Below the pieces are notes generated by a model. The model ran no database searches and was not told where the DNA came from. It worked only from the letters and a program-made list of their open reading frames with translations. Both the position numbers and the translations under genes were made by a program. 64,000 nt of DNA from Enterococcus_I eurekensis (GTDB lineage: Bacteria; Bacillota; Bacilli; Lactobacillales; Enterococcaceae): positions 74,869-138,868 of the forward strand of contig NZ_JBHSGT010000054.1 in NCBI RefSeq assembly GCF_042654605.1, given 5' to 3'. Positions 8,878 to 16,848 of the stretch are shown here, piece after piece (the first letter of the stretch is position 1; every line of letters starts with the position of its first letter).

Positions 8878-9735
8878 ATGGAGATAATAGAGAAAGCACC
8901 GGCAAAAATCAATTTAGGTTTAGATGTTCTATATAGGCGCGAATTAGATGGGTATCATGAGTTGGAAATGGTCATGTCGAGTGTCGATTTGTCCGATCGC
9001 TTAACGATTGAAGAATTGCCAGAAAATCAAATAGTGGTTGAAACCAATAAAGCTTTTTTGCCAATTGATAAACGAAATAACGTCTATCAGGCAGCTGCAA
9101 TGTTAAAAGAGCGTTATGGTATTGAGCAGGGAGTTAAAATTTCAATTGAGAAAAAAATCCCTGTGGCAGCTGGTTTAGGCGGTGGTAGTACCGATTGTGC
9201 TGCGGCTTTACGTGGGATGAATCGTCTCTGGAATTTAAACTTATCGATGGATCAATTGATTGAAATCGGTGTTGAAATCGGTACGGACGTTCCTTATTGT
9301 CTTCATGGTACAACTTCATTTATAGGGGGAAAAGGTGAGATTGTCCGACCCTTAAAGCCAATGCCTCAATGCTGGGTGGTGTTGGTTAAACCACGTCTCA
9401 GTGTGTCGACCCGTAAAATTTTTCAAAAAGTCCAAGATCCAAATCAGTTACAACATCCAGATATGGAGTGTTTGTCACAAGCCATTTTGGATGAAGATTA
9501 TGAAGCGATGCTACAATATATGGGCAATAGTTTAGAAGATATTACGATTCCTAAATACCCAATTGTACAACAAATCAAGGATCGGATGATTAAATACGGT
9601 GCGGATATTGCTTTAATGAGCGGTAGTGGGCCAACAGTTTTTGCTTTATGTCGTCAACATTCACGTGCACAAAGAATTTATAACGGCCTAAAAGGTTTTT
9701 GTGATGAAGTGTATTTGGTGCGAACATTAAAATAA
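8878..9735 (+). CDS. ispE: 4-diphosphocytidyl-2-C-methyl-D-erythritol kinase
   Basis: IspE phosphorylates 4-diphosphocytidyl-2-C-methyl-D-erythritol in the non-mevalonate (MEP) route to isoprenoids. The protein begins MEIIEKAPAKINLGLDV and holds the GHMP-kinase ATP loop PVAAGLGGGSTDCAAAL, with the C-terminal MSGSGPTVFAL motif. From ATG 8878 it is 285 residues, usual for the family; an in-frame ATG at 8854 adds eight residues but lacks a ribosome site, whereas AGGTGAT stands just before 8878. Enterococci commonly make isoprenoids by the mevalonate route, so this kinase-like gene may be a stand-alone homologue; no other MEP gene is in view. Confidence 0.9.
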   Translation: MEIIEKAPAKINLGLDVLYRRELDGYHELEMVMSSVDLSDRLTIEELPENQIVVETNKAFLPIDKRNNVYQAAAMLKERYGIEQGVKISIEKKIPVAAGLGGGSTDCAAALRGMNRLWNLNLSMDQLIEIGVEIGTDVPYCLHGTTSFIGGKGEIVRPLKPMPQCWVVLVKPRLSVSTRKIFQKVQDPNQLQHPDMECLSQAILDEDYEAMLQYMGNSLEDITIPKYPIVQQIKDRMIKYGADIALMSGSGPTVFALCRQHSRAQRIYNGLKGFCDEVYLVRTLK

Positions 9736-9736
9736 T

Positions 9737-9806
9737 AAAAAAAGAAGTTGTTTGAGTAATGTTTTCCCTTGTTGGCAAAAACATTTGAAAAACAGCTTCT
9801 TTTTCT
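9737..9806 (+). terminator. ispE terminator
   Basis: AAAAAGAAGTTGTTT near 9739 pairs with AAACAGCTTCTTTTT ending at 9804; long hairpin with a terminal T tract. Confidence 0.65.
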
Positions 9807-9834
9807 TGACGAATAAGAGTGAGTTTGGTAAATT
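9806..9834 (+). promoter_or_regulatory. Promoter of the zinc uptake operon
   Basis: TTGACG (9806-9811), 17 bases, TAAATT (9829-9834), 16 bases ahead of the Zur box. Confidence 0.5.
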
Positions 9835-9849
9835 AATCTTCGTGGAACT

Positions 9850-9870
9850 AAATCGGAATGGTTACGATTT
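9850..9870. promoter_or_regulatory. Zur-type operator
   Basis: A 21-bp near-palindrome, AAATCG...CGATTT at its ends, matching the Bacillus Zur consensus (AAATCGTAAT-N-ATTACGATTT) at all but two defined positions. It begins about 16 bases downstream of the -10, so bound repressor would cover the start of transcription. It indicates zinc-dependent control by a Fur-family Zur. Confidence 0.75.
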
Positions 9871-9912
9871 AGAAAAAGGAACAAAAAATAAAAAATAATG
9901 ACGAGGAAAAAG

Positions 9913-10863
9913 ATGAAGAATAGAGTAATTACTGGGATGATTGTCCTGTTTAGTTTATTATTAGTGGCATGCAGTCCCACAAAAGAGAATGAAAAAGAGG
10001 ATGGGAAAATTCAAGCCATCGCGACTTTTTATCCAATGTACGAGTTTGCAAAAGCAGTTATTGGCGAAGAAGGCGAAGTCGAGTTACTAATTCCTGCGGG
10101 AACGGAAGCACATGATTATGAACCTAGTGCAAAAAGTGTTGCTCAAATGAGTGATGCGGATGCGATTATTTATAATAGCCACGCTTTTGAAACATGGATG
10201 GAAAATATTTTGTTAAATTTAGATTCAGATAAAACAGTGATGATTGAAGCTAGCCGTAACATTCCGTTACTTTCATTTGAATCCGAGCACGAAGAAGAAC
10301 ATGAAGCAGATCATGAAGAGGCTGGCCATTCACATTCGCACGATGAGGACCCACATGTTTGGTTAGATCCAGTGTTAGCCATGGAGCAAGTTGCTCAAAT
10401 TCGTGATGATTTGAGTCAAAAATACCCAGAAAAGCAAGAAATTTTCACTGAAAATGCTGCGAATTATTTAACAGAGTTGTCTCGACTAGACCAAGAATAC
10501 CAAAAAGCGTTCAAAGATGCGACTCAAAGGACTTTTGTGACACAACATTTAGCTTTTTCATATTTAGCTAAGCAATATGGTTTAACTCAAGAATCAATGG
10601 CTGGATTGTCATCTGAGGAAGAGCCGACACCGAAGCGTTTAGCCGAATTAAAAAATTTTATTATTGATCATGAAATTGAATACTTATATTTTGAAGATAA
10701 CACAGCCGGTAAGATGGCGATGACTTTAGCTGAGGAAACAGGCGTTGAACTGGCTGTACTTTCAACAATTGAGAGTGTTTCCAACGATCAGCAAGCTGCG
10801 GGGAAAACGTACCTTTCGTTAATGGAAGACAATTTAAAAGCGTTGCAGTTAAGCCTACGATAG
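9913..10863 (+). CDS. Zinc ABC transporter substrate-binding lipoprotein (ZnuA/AdcA-like)
   Basis: A 316-residue cluster A-I solute-binding protein for zinc (or manganese). It starts with a lipoprotein signal ending in LLLVACSP, so it would be tethered outside the membrane. Metal ligands expected in the family are visible (HDYEPS, the WLDPV region), and between them lies a histidine- and glutamate-rich loop (residues about 125-145, with HSHSHDEDPH) typical of zinc rather than manganese binders. ATG 9913 is preferred over 9898 because GAGG at 9903-9906 is correctly spaced. It leads an operon with the ATPase and permease genes behind a Zur box. No C-terminal ZinT domain is present. Confidence 0.92.
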   Translation: MKNRVITGMIVLFSLLLVACSPTKENEKEDGKIQAIATFYPMYEFAKAVIGEEGEVELLIPAGTEAHDYEPSAKSVAQMSDADAIIYNSHAFETWMENILLNLDSDKTVMIEASRNIPLLSFESEHEEEHEADHEEAGHSHSHDEDPHVWLDPVLAMEQVAQIRDDLSQKYPEKQEIFTENAANYLTELSRLDQEYQKAFKDATQRTFVTQHLAFSYLAKQYGLTQESMAGLSSEEEPTPKRLAELKNFIIDHEIEYLYFEDNTAGKMAMTLAEETGVELAVLSTIESVSNDQQAAGKTYLSLMEDNLKALQLSLR

Positions 10864-10873
10864 GAGGAGAAAA

Positions 10874-11554
10874 ATGCGTTATATTGACGTGAAAGATTTA
10901 ACTTTTTATTACGATGATGAACCAGTCTTAATGGATGTAAATTATCACGTAGATGAAGGTGAATTTGTGATTTTAACTGGCGAAAATGGCGCGGCCAAAT
11001 CAACTTTGATTCGTTCGACACTGGGCCTTTTAACACCAGCTAAAGGGACAATTGATGTGGCGAAAACAAATGCAAAAGGCGAGAAATTAAGTATTGGCTA
11101 TATTCCTCAACAAATTGCATCGTTTAATGCGGGTTTTCCGAGTACGGTTTTAGAATTGGTTTGTTCAGGACGTTATCCACGTAATGGATGGTTTAAAAAA
11201 TTACAGAAAAAAGACCATGAACATGTTCAAAAAGCGTTAGAATCCGTTGGAATGTGGGAAATGCGTCATAAACGAATTGGTGATTTATCTGGGGGACAAA
11301 AACAACGAATTAGTTTAGCAAGAATGTTTGCGACTGATCCTGATTTACTCGTTTTAGATGAGCCAACCACAGGGATGGATGAAGAGTCACGTAAAAATTT
11401 TTATCGGCTCTTACGTCACAGTGCCCATCAACATCAAAAAGCAGTATTGATGATTACACATGATCATGAAGATATTAAAGAATTTGCGGATCGCGAAATT
11501 CGCTTAGTTAGAAGGGAGGATACTCCATGGCGTTGCTTTCATATGAATTCATGA
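10874..11554 (+). CDS. Zinc ABC transporter ATP-binding protein (ZnuC/AdcC-like)
   Basis: The 226-residue ATPase of the zinc importer. It has a Q loop (IGYIPQQ), signature DLSGGQKQRISLARM, Walker B LLVLDEPTTGMD and switch His in MITHDHED. Walker A reads GENGAAKST: the usual glycine before the lysine is alanine, a variant I associate with AdcC proteins. RBS GGAGGAG precedes the ATG, ten bases after the binding-protein gene. The last codons overlap the permease gene by 28 bases, and the C-terminal ten residues look non-homologous, as often happens in such overlaps. Confidence 0.92.
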   Translation: MRYIDVKDLTFYYDDEPVLMDVNYHVDEGEFVILTGENGAAKSTLIRSTLGLLTPAKGTIDVAKTNAKGEKLSIGYIPQQIASFNAGFPSTVLELVCSGRYPRNGWFKKLQKKDHEHVQKALESVGMWEMRHKRIGDLSGGQKQRISLARMFATDPDLLVLDEPTTGMDEESRKNFYRLLRHSAHQHQKAVLMITHDHEDIKEFADREIRLVRREDTPWRCFHMNS

Positions 11555-12354
11555 GAAGAGCCTTGATGGCAGCCGTTTTAATTGCAGGAATAGCGCCAGT
11601 CTTGGGTGTTTTTTTAGTGATTCGTCGGCAATCGCTAATGGCCGATACCTTATCACATGTCTCACTAGCAGGGGTAGCTTTAGGATTCTTCTTACACCTA
11701 AATCCAACCTTAACAACGGTCATCGTCGTAGTAATTGCGGCTGTTGTTTTAGAATATTTACGAAGCGTTTATAAGACGTATTCAGAAATTGCAACGGCCA
11801 TCTTAATGTCGGGTGGTTTAGCACTTGCCCTTATTTTAATGAAGTTGAGTGAAGGTGCATCGACTTTAAGCATGCAATCCTATTTATTTGGTTCGATTAT
11901 TACGATTACACAAGAACAAGTTTGGTTGTTAGCTGGTTTATTTATCGTATCACTCATCGCATTGATTTTATTTAAAAAGCCAATGTATGTCTTGACGTTT
12001 GATGAGGATACGGCTCATGTGGACGGGTTACCGGTTCGTTTAATGTCAATCATCTTTAATGCATTAACTGGTGTTGCGATTGCAGTGATGATTCCGATTG
12101 CGGGAGCTTTGTTAATTTCAGCAATTATGGTTTTACCGGCAGCAATTAGTATGCGTTTAGGAAAAAGTTTTAATCTTGTAATCTTAATTAGTATTTTTAT
12201 TGGTTTAATTGGCATGGTCAGCGGTCTGACAACTTCCTTTTATTTAGATACACCACCGGGAGCTACAATCACGCTAATTTTTATTTTGTTATTCTTAATT
12301 GTTAGTGTGTCGCGCCGATTATTCTTCTTTTATAAGAAGAACCAAAGAGTTTGA
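11527..12354 (+). CDS. Zinc ABC transporter permease (ZnuB/AdcB-like)
   Basis: A 275-residue ABC-3 family membrane protein with about eight hydrophobic segments, including GIAPVLGVFLVIRRQSLMAD near the N-terminus and IPIAGALLISAIMVLPAA toward the C-terminus, both hallmark stretches of metal-chelate permeases. It forms the membrane channel for the binding protein and ATPase encoded just upstream. GGGAGG lies about eight bases before the ATG, inside the preceding gene, which implies translational coupling. Confidence 0.93.
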   Translation: MALLSYEFMRRALMAAVLIAGIAPVLGVFLVIRRQSLMADTLSHVSLAGVALGFFLHLNPTLTTVIVVVIAAVVLEYLRSVYKTYSEIATAILMSGGLALALILMKLSEGASTLSMQSYLFGSIITITQEQVWLLAGLFIVSLIALILFKKPMYVLTFDEDTAHVDGLPVRLMSIIFNALTGVAIAVMIPIAGALLISAIMVLPAAISMRLGKSFNLVILISIFIGLIGMVSGLTTSFYLDTPPGATITLIFILLFLIVSVSRRLFFFYKKNQRV

Positions 12355-12355
12355 T

Positions 12356-12404
12356 GAGAAAGAGAAGACTTAAAAACGAAGGTTTCTAAGTCTTCTCTTT
12401 TTCT
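12356..12404 (+). terminator. Terminator of the zinc operon
   Basis: GAGAAAGAGAAGACTTA pairs with TAAGTCTTCTCTTTTTC; stem of about 16 bp with a T tract. Confidence 0.75.
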
Positions 12405-12412
12405 TGTTCATA

Positions 12413-12457
12413 AAATACGAACATTTTTTCTGAAAAAGGGAGATAATACTCGAAATA
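12413..12457. promoter_or_regulatory. Inverted pair of PurBoxes
   Basis: AAATACGAACATT (12413-12425) matches the PurR consensus AWWWCCGAACWWT at 12 of 13 positions. A weaker inverted copy, AATACTCGAAATA (12445-12457), follows at the spacing known for PurR operators and overlaps the -35. This suggests autoregulation of purR. Confidence 0.6.
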
Positions 12458-12478
12458 AGTTGTAAAACACGATATAAT
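12450..12478 (+). promoter_or_regulatory. purR promoter
   Basis: TCGAAA (12450-12455), 17 bases, TATAAT (12473-12478). Confidence 0.55.
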
Positions 12479-12510
12479 AACTATGAAGAAAAATAGAGGA
12501 GTTGAATTTT

Positions 12511-13329
12511 TTGAAAATACGTCGTAGTGAGCGCTTAATAGACATGACACATTATTTATTGGAAAATCCACATAAATTAATTTCATTAACTTATTTTGCG
12601 AAAAGATATGCATCTGCAAAATCATCGATTAGTGAAGACTTAGCAATTGTAAAGAAAACATTTCAAGAAAGAGGGACTGGAATTTTAAATACGATTCCAG
12701 GTGCTGCAGGTGGTGTGATTTTTATTCCAATGATCACAAAAGAAGCTGCTAGAGAATATATTGAAGATTTATCAGAGCGCTTGTCAGAACAGGACCGCCT
12801 ATTACCAGGTGGCTATGTTTATTTATCTGATTTATTAGGCGATCCGGAGTTATTACGCCAAGTGGGTCGCATCATTGCATCGAATTACTTAGATAAGAAA
12901 ATTGATGCTGTTATGACAATTGCTACAAAAGGTGTGCCAATTGCCCAAGCGGTTGCTTATTACTTAAATGTTCCTTTTGTCATTGTTCGTCGTGATTCAA
13001 AAATTACAGAAGGTTCAACAGTTAGTGTGAACTATGTATCGGGATCATCTGAACGTATTGAAAAAATGGAACTTTCAAAACGTAGCTTAAAACGTGGTTC
13101 ACGTGTATTAGTAGTCGATGATTTCATGAAAGGCGGCGGTACAATTAATGGTATGCAAAGTCTGATTGAGGAGTTTGAAGCGGAATTGGTTGGTGTAACG
13201 GTCTTTGCCGAAGGAAACTTTAAAGGCAAGCGTGCTATCGCTGATTACAATTCACTACTATTTGTAGAATCAGTTGATACTCAAACGAAAACAATTGAAG
13301 TGGTACCAGGCAATTACTTTAACGATTAA
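12511..13329 (+). CDS. purR: Purine operon regulator PurR
   Basis: A PRPP-sensing regulator of purine synthesis and salvage genes. It has an N-terminal winged helix (MKIRRSERLIDMTHYLLENP, then AKSSISEDLAIVK) and a phosphoribosyltransferase-like C-terminal domain with the PRPP loop VLVVDDFMKGGGT. The 272-residue length fits. The TTG at 12511 is chosen because GAGGAG (12496-12501) abuts an alternative TTG at 12502, too close to serve it. PurBox-like sites lie in its own promoter. Confidence 0.95.
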   Translation: MKIRRSERLIDMTHYLLENPHKLISLTYFAKRYASAKSSISEDLAIVKKTFQERGTGILNTIPGAAGGVIFIPMITKEAAREYIEDLSERLSEQDRLLPGGYVYLSDLLGDPELLRQVGRIIASNYLDKKIDAVMTIATKGVPIAQAVAYYLNVPFVIVRRDSKITEGSTVSVNYVSGSSERIEKMELSKRSLKRGSRVLVVDDFMKGGGTINGMQSLIEEFEAELVGVTVFAEGNFKGKRAIADYNSLLFVESVDTQTKTIEVVPGNYFND

Positions 13330-13372
13330 CAGTAATTGCAGTGGTATAATGATTTCTAAAAAATATGAAAAT

Positions 13373-13415
13373 AACAATCCCATGGAAGTATTGAACTTCT
13401 ATGGGATTGTTCGTC
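13373..13415 (+). terminator. purR terminator
   Basis: AACAATCCCATGGAAG and CTTCTATGGGATTGTT form a 16-bp stem with a seven-base loop. Confidence 0.75.
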
Positions 13416-13502
13416 TTTATACAGCATGTTAATCTTTTATTGAAAATAGTAGAAAATTAAGCTACACTTAAACAAGCAAAATACGGAAATGGAGTGGTTC
13501 TC

Positions 13503-14885
13503 GTGGAAACACGTTACGCAATTATTCTAGCTGCCGGTAAAGGCACACGAATGAAATCAAAATTATATAAAGTCTTGCATCCAGTTTGTGGCCAGCCAAT
13601 GGTTGAGCACATTTTACAAAGAGTAACAGATACAAATCCTTCTGAAATTATTACGATTGTCGGTCATGGAGCTGATAAAGTTCAAGCACAATTAGGCGAG
13701 CGTAGTGTTTACGCGTTGCAAGAAGCACAACTTGGAACTGGTCATGCGGTTATGCAAGCAGCTGAATTTTTAGAAGGTAAAAAAGGGACGACTTTAGTAA
13801 TTAGTGGCGACACTCCGTTATTGACAAGTCAAACATTAAATCATTTATTTGAATACCATCAAGGAAAAAATGCTTCTGCGACTATTTTAACAGCGCAAGC
13901 GGAAGATCCAACCGGTTATGGTCGCATTATTCGTGACCATGTTGGGATTGTTGATCGAATTGTTGAACAAAAAGATGCAACGATTGAAGAAGCGCGTGTC
14001 CAAGAAATTAATACAGGGACATACTGTTTTGATAATGAATTACTTTTTAGTGCTTTAGCGAATTTAAACACCGACAATGCCCAAGGTGAGTATTACTTAA
14101 CGGATATTGTTGAAATTTTAAAAGCTCAAGGCCATAGTGTAGCAGCTTACCAAACAGAAGATTTCAATGAATCATTAGGTGTCAATGACCGTGTAGCTTT
14201 AGCGAATGCGAATCAATTAATGCGTGAACGGATTAATCATCAACATATGATTAATGGTGTCACGTTAGTTGATCCAGCAACGACTTATATTGATACTGGC
14301 GTAGTCATTGGTAGTGATACGGTAATTGAAGGCAATGTGACAATCAAAGGGAAAACGGTGATTGGCGAAGATTGTACTGTGACAAATGGTTCACGAATTG
14401 TGGATAGTGTGATTGGTGATAATGTCGAAATCAAAGCGTCAGTTGTTGAAGAAACAAGCATTGCTCAAGGCACTGATGTGGGACCTTTTGCACACTTACG
14501 TCCAAGCACAGTCCTTGGAGAAAATGTTCATATTGGTAACTTTGTTGAAGTCAAAAAAGCAACGATTGGTCATGGAACGAAAGTTGGGCATTTAACGTAT
14601 GTTGGTGATGCAACATTAGGTGAAGACATTAATATTGGTTGCGGGGTTGTGTTTGTTAATTATGACGGTAAGAACAAATATCAGACAACCGTTGGCGATC
14701 GTAGTTTTATTGGATCAAACGTGAATTTGATTGCACCGGTAACGGTTGATGCAAACACGGTTGTAGCAGCTGGTTCGACAATTACGAAGGATGTTCCTGA
14801 GTTTGCGATGGGAATTGCTCGAGCAAAACAGGAGAACAAAGAAGAATTTGCTAAGAAATTTCCGTATTTCCAAGATTTCCAATAA
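13503..14885 (+). CDS. glmU: Bifunctional UDP-GlcNAc pyrophosphorylase / glucosamine-1-phosphate acetyltransferase
   Basis: Makes UDP-N-acetylglucosamine, the precursor of peptidoglycan and wall polymers, in two steps. The N-terminal uridyltransferase shows LAAGKGTRMKS, and the C-terminal half is a left-handed beta helix of hexapeptide repeats (VIGSDTVIEGNVTIKGKTVIG region) leading to the acetyltransferase site (NYDGKNKYQT, GSNVNLIAPV). The 460-residue length is normal. Start GTG 13503 follows GGAG (13491-13494); an upstream in-frame GTG overlaps that ribosome site. It sits next to prs, as in many Firmicutes. Confidence 0.97.
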   Translation: METRYAIILAAGKGTRMKSKLYKVLHPVCGQPMVEHILQRVTDTNPSEIITIVGHGADKVQAQLGERSVYALQEAQLGTGHAVMQAAEFLEGKKGTTLVISGDTPLLTSQTLNHLFEYHQGKNASATILTAQAEDPTGYGRIIRDHVGIVDRIVEQKDATIEEARVQEINTGTYCFDNELLFSALANLNTDNAQGEYYLTDIVEILKAQGHSVAAYQTEDFNESLGVNDRVALANANQLMRERINHQHMINGVTLVDPATTYIDTGVVIGSDTVIEGNVTIKGKTVIGEDCTVTNGSRIVDSVIGDNVEIKASVVEETSIAQGTDVGPFAHLRPSTVLGENVHIGNFVEVKKATIGHGTKVGHLTYVGDATLGEDINIGCGVVFVNYDGKNKYQTTVGDRSFIGSNVNLIAPVTVDANTVVAAGSTITKDVPEFAMGIARAKQENKEEFAKKFPYFQDFQ

Positions 14886-14903
14886 TATTACTTGATTTAT
14901 TAG

Positions 14904-14970
14904 AAAAAAATGACTACTATTTATGAGGAAGATGATTCAAGTCTGATACATAATTAGTGGTCATTTTTTA
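14904..14970 (+). terminator. glmU terminator
   Basis: AAAAAATGACTACTA (14905-14919) pairs with TAGTGGTCATTTTTT (14955-14969); long loop, strong T tract. Confidence 0.65.
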
Positions 14971-14999
14971 ATGGAAGGGAAAAGAAAGTGGAGGTTCTC

Positions 15000-15980
15000 A
15001 TGTCAAATCATTATTTCGATCCAAGATTAAAAATTTTCGCGTTAAACTCAAATCGACCTTTAGCCGAAAAAATTGCAGCATCTGTTGGAGTAGAACTAGG
15101 GAAATGTACGGTCAAACAATTTAGTGATGGTGAAATTCAAGTCAACATTGAAGAAAGTATTCGTGGTGCACACGTTTATATTATTCAATCAACAAGTAGT
15201 CCAGTAAATGACAATTTAATGGAGTTACTAATTATGATTGATGCTTTAAAACGTGCGAGTGCAAAAACAATTAACGTCGTAATGCCATACTATGGTTACG
15301 CTCGTCAAGATCGTAAAGCGCGTTCACGTGAACCAATCACTGCAAAACTTGTTGCGAATATGCTTGAAATCGCTGGAGCAGACCGTATGGTAACATTAGA
15401 TTTACATGCCGCTCAAATTCAAGGATTCTTTGATATTCCAGTTGATCATTTAATGGGCGCACCATTAATTGCCAACTATTTCTTAGAAAAAGGAATTGAA
15501 GGCGATGATGTTGTTGTTGTTTCACCAGACCATGGTGGTGTGACACGTGCCCGTAAACTAGCACAATTCTTAAAAACACCAATTGCAATCATTGACAAGC
15601 GTCGTCCAAAAGCGAACGTTGCTGAAGTGATGAATATTATTGGTCACGTTGAAGGAAAAACGTGTGTCTTAATTGACGACATGATTGATACGGCTGGTAC
15701 AATTACATTAGCAGCCAATGCACTGAAAGCAGCAGGAGCAAAAGCGGTTTACGCTTCTTGTACACACCCTGTTTTATCAGGTCCAGCATTGCAACGTATC
15801 CAAGATTCAGCAATTGAACGTTTAGTTGTGACAGATTCAATTAACTTACCAGCGGATCGTCGTATTGATAAAATCGATGAAATCAGTGTCGGTAACTTAA
15901 TGGGTGAAGCAATCAAACGTATCCACGAGAACAAACCCGTGAGTCCATTATTTGAATCAATTGATAATATAGAAAAATAA
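15000..15980 (+). CDS. prs: Ribose-phosphate pyrophosphokinase
   Basis: Forms PRPP from ribose 5-phosphate and ATP for nucleotide, histidine and NAD synthesis. The 326-residue class I enzyme shows the flexible catalytic segment YARQDRKARSREPITAK, the PRPP synthase signature around DLHAAQIQGFFDIPVDHL and the PRPP-binding loop VLIDDMIDTAGTI. ATG 15000 follows GGAGG (14990-14994) at six bases; an upstream GTG at 14988 overlaps that site. The sixth element of the purine theme here, it supplies the ligand sensed by PurR. Confidence 0.97.
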   Translation: MSNHYFDPRLKIFALNSNRPLAEKIAASVGVELGKCTVKQFSDGEIQVNIEESIRGAHVYIIQSTSSPVNDNLMELLIMIDALKRASAKTINVVMPYYGYARQDRKARSREPITAKLVANMLEIAGADRMVTLDLHAAQIQGFFDIPVDHLMGAPLIANYFLEKGIEGDDVVVVSPDHGGVTRARKLAQFLKTPIAIIDKRRPKANVAEVMNIIGHVEGKTCVLIDDMIDTAGTITLAANALKAAGAKAVYASCTHPVLSGPALQRIQDSAIERLVVTDSINLPADRRIDKIDEISVGNLMGEAIKRIHENKPVSPLFESIDNIEK

Positions 15981-15986
15981 ATAAAA

Positions 15987-16023
15987 GAAAAAGACAAAAT
16001 CGTTCAGATTTTGTCTTTTTTTG
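15987..16023 (+). terminator. prs terminator
   Basis: AAAGACAAAATC / GATTTTGTCTTT around GTTCA, with a run of seven T. Confidence 0.85.
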
Positions 16024-16182
16024 GCTATTCATCGTTTGAACCATTAAAATAATTATCGATGGTCTTTTTAATGTATACAATGTCTTTAGTAAAAAATAGA
16101 TGGGCCGAAATAGAAATTTCGGGGACTGTGATTGTAACCATATTTTTATTTTTAATCTACTAATCCCTTCAAACGTTGGGAG

Positions 16183-16704
16183 TTACTCTTCTAAAATAGC
16201 GATTGCCCGCACGGGAGAACCGTCGCCTTCTTGAATTTTTAAGGGTAGCCCATAGAAAGTAAAAGAATAGTCAAAAGGCAGTTGCTCTAAGTTGATTAGA
16301 TCGGTATAGGTAATGATTTCATTGGCTAAAAGTGCTCTTTCTAAATCTTCTGTGAGATGACCGCCAACAAAATTTGGTTTTGCTTGGAGTAAGGTATCAA
16401 GCATTTCTAAAGAAATTTCTTCTACAAAAAACAAACCAATTCTTTGTTTTAAAGGGATTTTATCCGAGACAACACGCGCTTCACCAAAGAAACGCTCAAG
16501 TGGAATCTCATCTAAGGATGCAAGTGATTCATGCATATGTGAAAAAGCATCCACGTGTGTGCCTGTATGTGTGCTCAATTCGAGTTTACGTAAGGTCCAA
16601 GAATGGGTTTTATAGGTGTGAACAAGCGAAACTTTCACTTCAGGATCGCCTGGATAAACGGGCATATCTGAATGAATCGTTTGAGATAAATCAATGATTT
16701 TCAT
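16183..16704 (-). CDS. Cyclase family protein (kynurenine formamidase-like metal hydrolase)
   Basis: A 173-residue member of the cyclase family (PF04199), metal-dependent hydrolases that include bacterial kynurenine formamidases. The family motif HTGTHVDAFSHM is present at about residues 48-59, with an N-terminal IDLSQTIHSDMPVYPGDP. No tryptophan-degradation gene is nearby, so the substrate is unknown. The ATG at 16704 follows GGAGG at five bases; an in-frame GTG twelve bases upstream lies in that ribosome site. At 173 residues it is somewhat shorter than the about 200 usual for the family. Confidence 0.8.
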   Translation of the reverse strand: MKIIDLSQTIHSDMPVYPGDPEVKVSLVHTYKTHSWTLRKLELSTHTGTHVDAFSHMHESLASLDEIPLERFFGEARVVSDKIPLKQRIGLFFVEEISLEMLDTLLQAKPNFVGGHLTEDLERALLANEIITYTDLINLEQLPFDYSFTFYGLPLKIQEGDGSPVRAIAILEE

Positions 16705-16765
16705 AGCATCCTCCACTTTATCGTGTGATTAATTAAATTGTAAGACAAAAGGTTCAATCAAACAA

Positions 16766-16816
16766 GAAAAAGCATAATCAAAATGGGCGTTCAAGCCAAA
16801 TTGATTATGCTTTTCA
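16766..16816 (-). terminator. Terminator after the ABC exporter genes
   Basis: AAAAGCATAATCAA pairs with TTGATTATGCTTTT. It lies downstream of the minus-strand exporter operon and upstream of the cyclase gene; A and T tracts on both sides could make it bidirectional. Confidence 0.6.
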
Positions 16817-16848
16817 TTTAAGTATTAGATTTTAAAAAGGCGAGGTAC

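Noticed and set aside
9678..9980. Minus-strand open frame across the ispE end and zinc operon promoter
   Set aside because: It runs through a terminator, a promoter and a Zur box on the other strand and has no ribosome site or homology.
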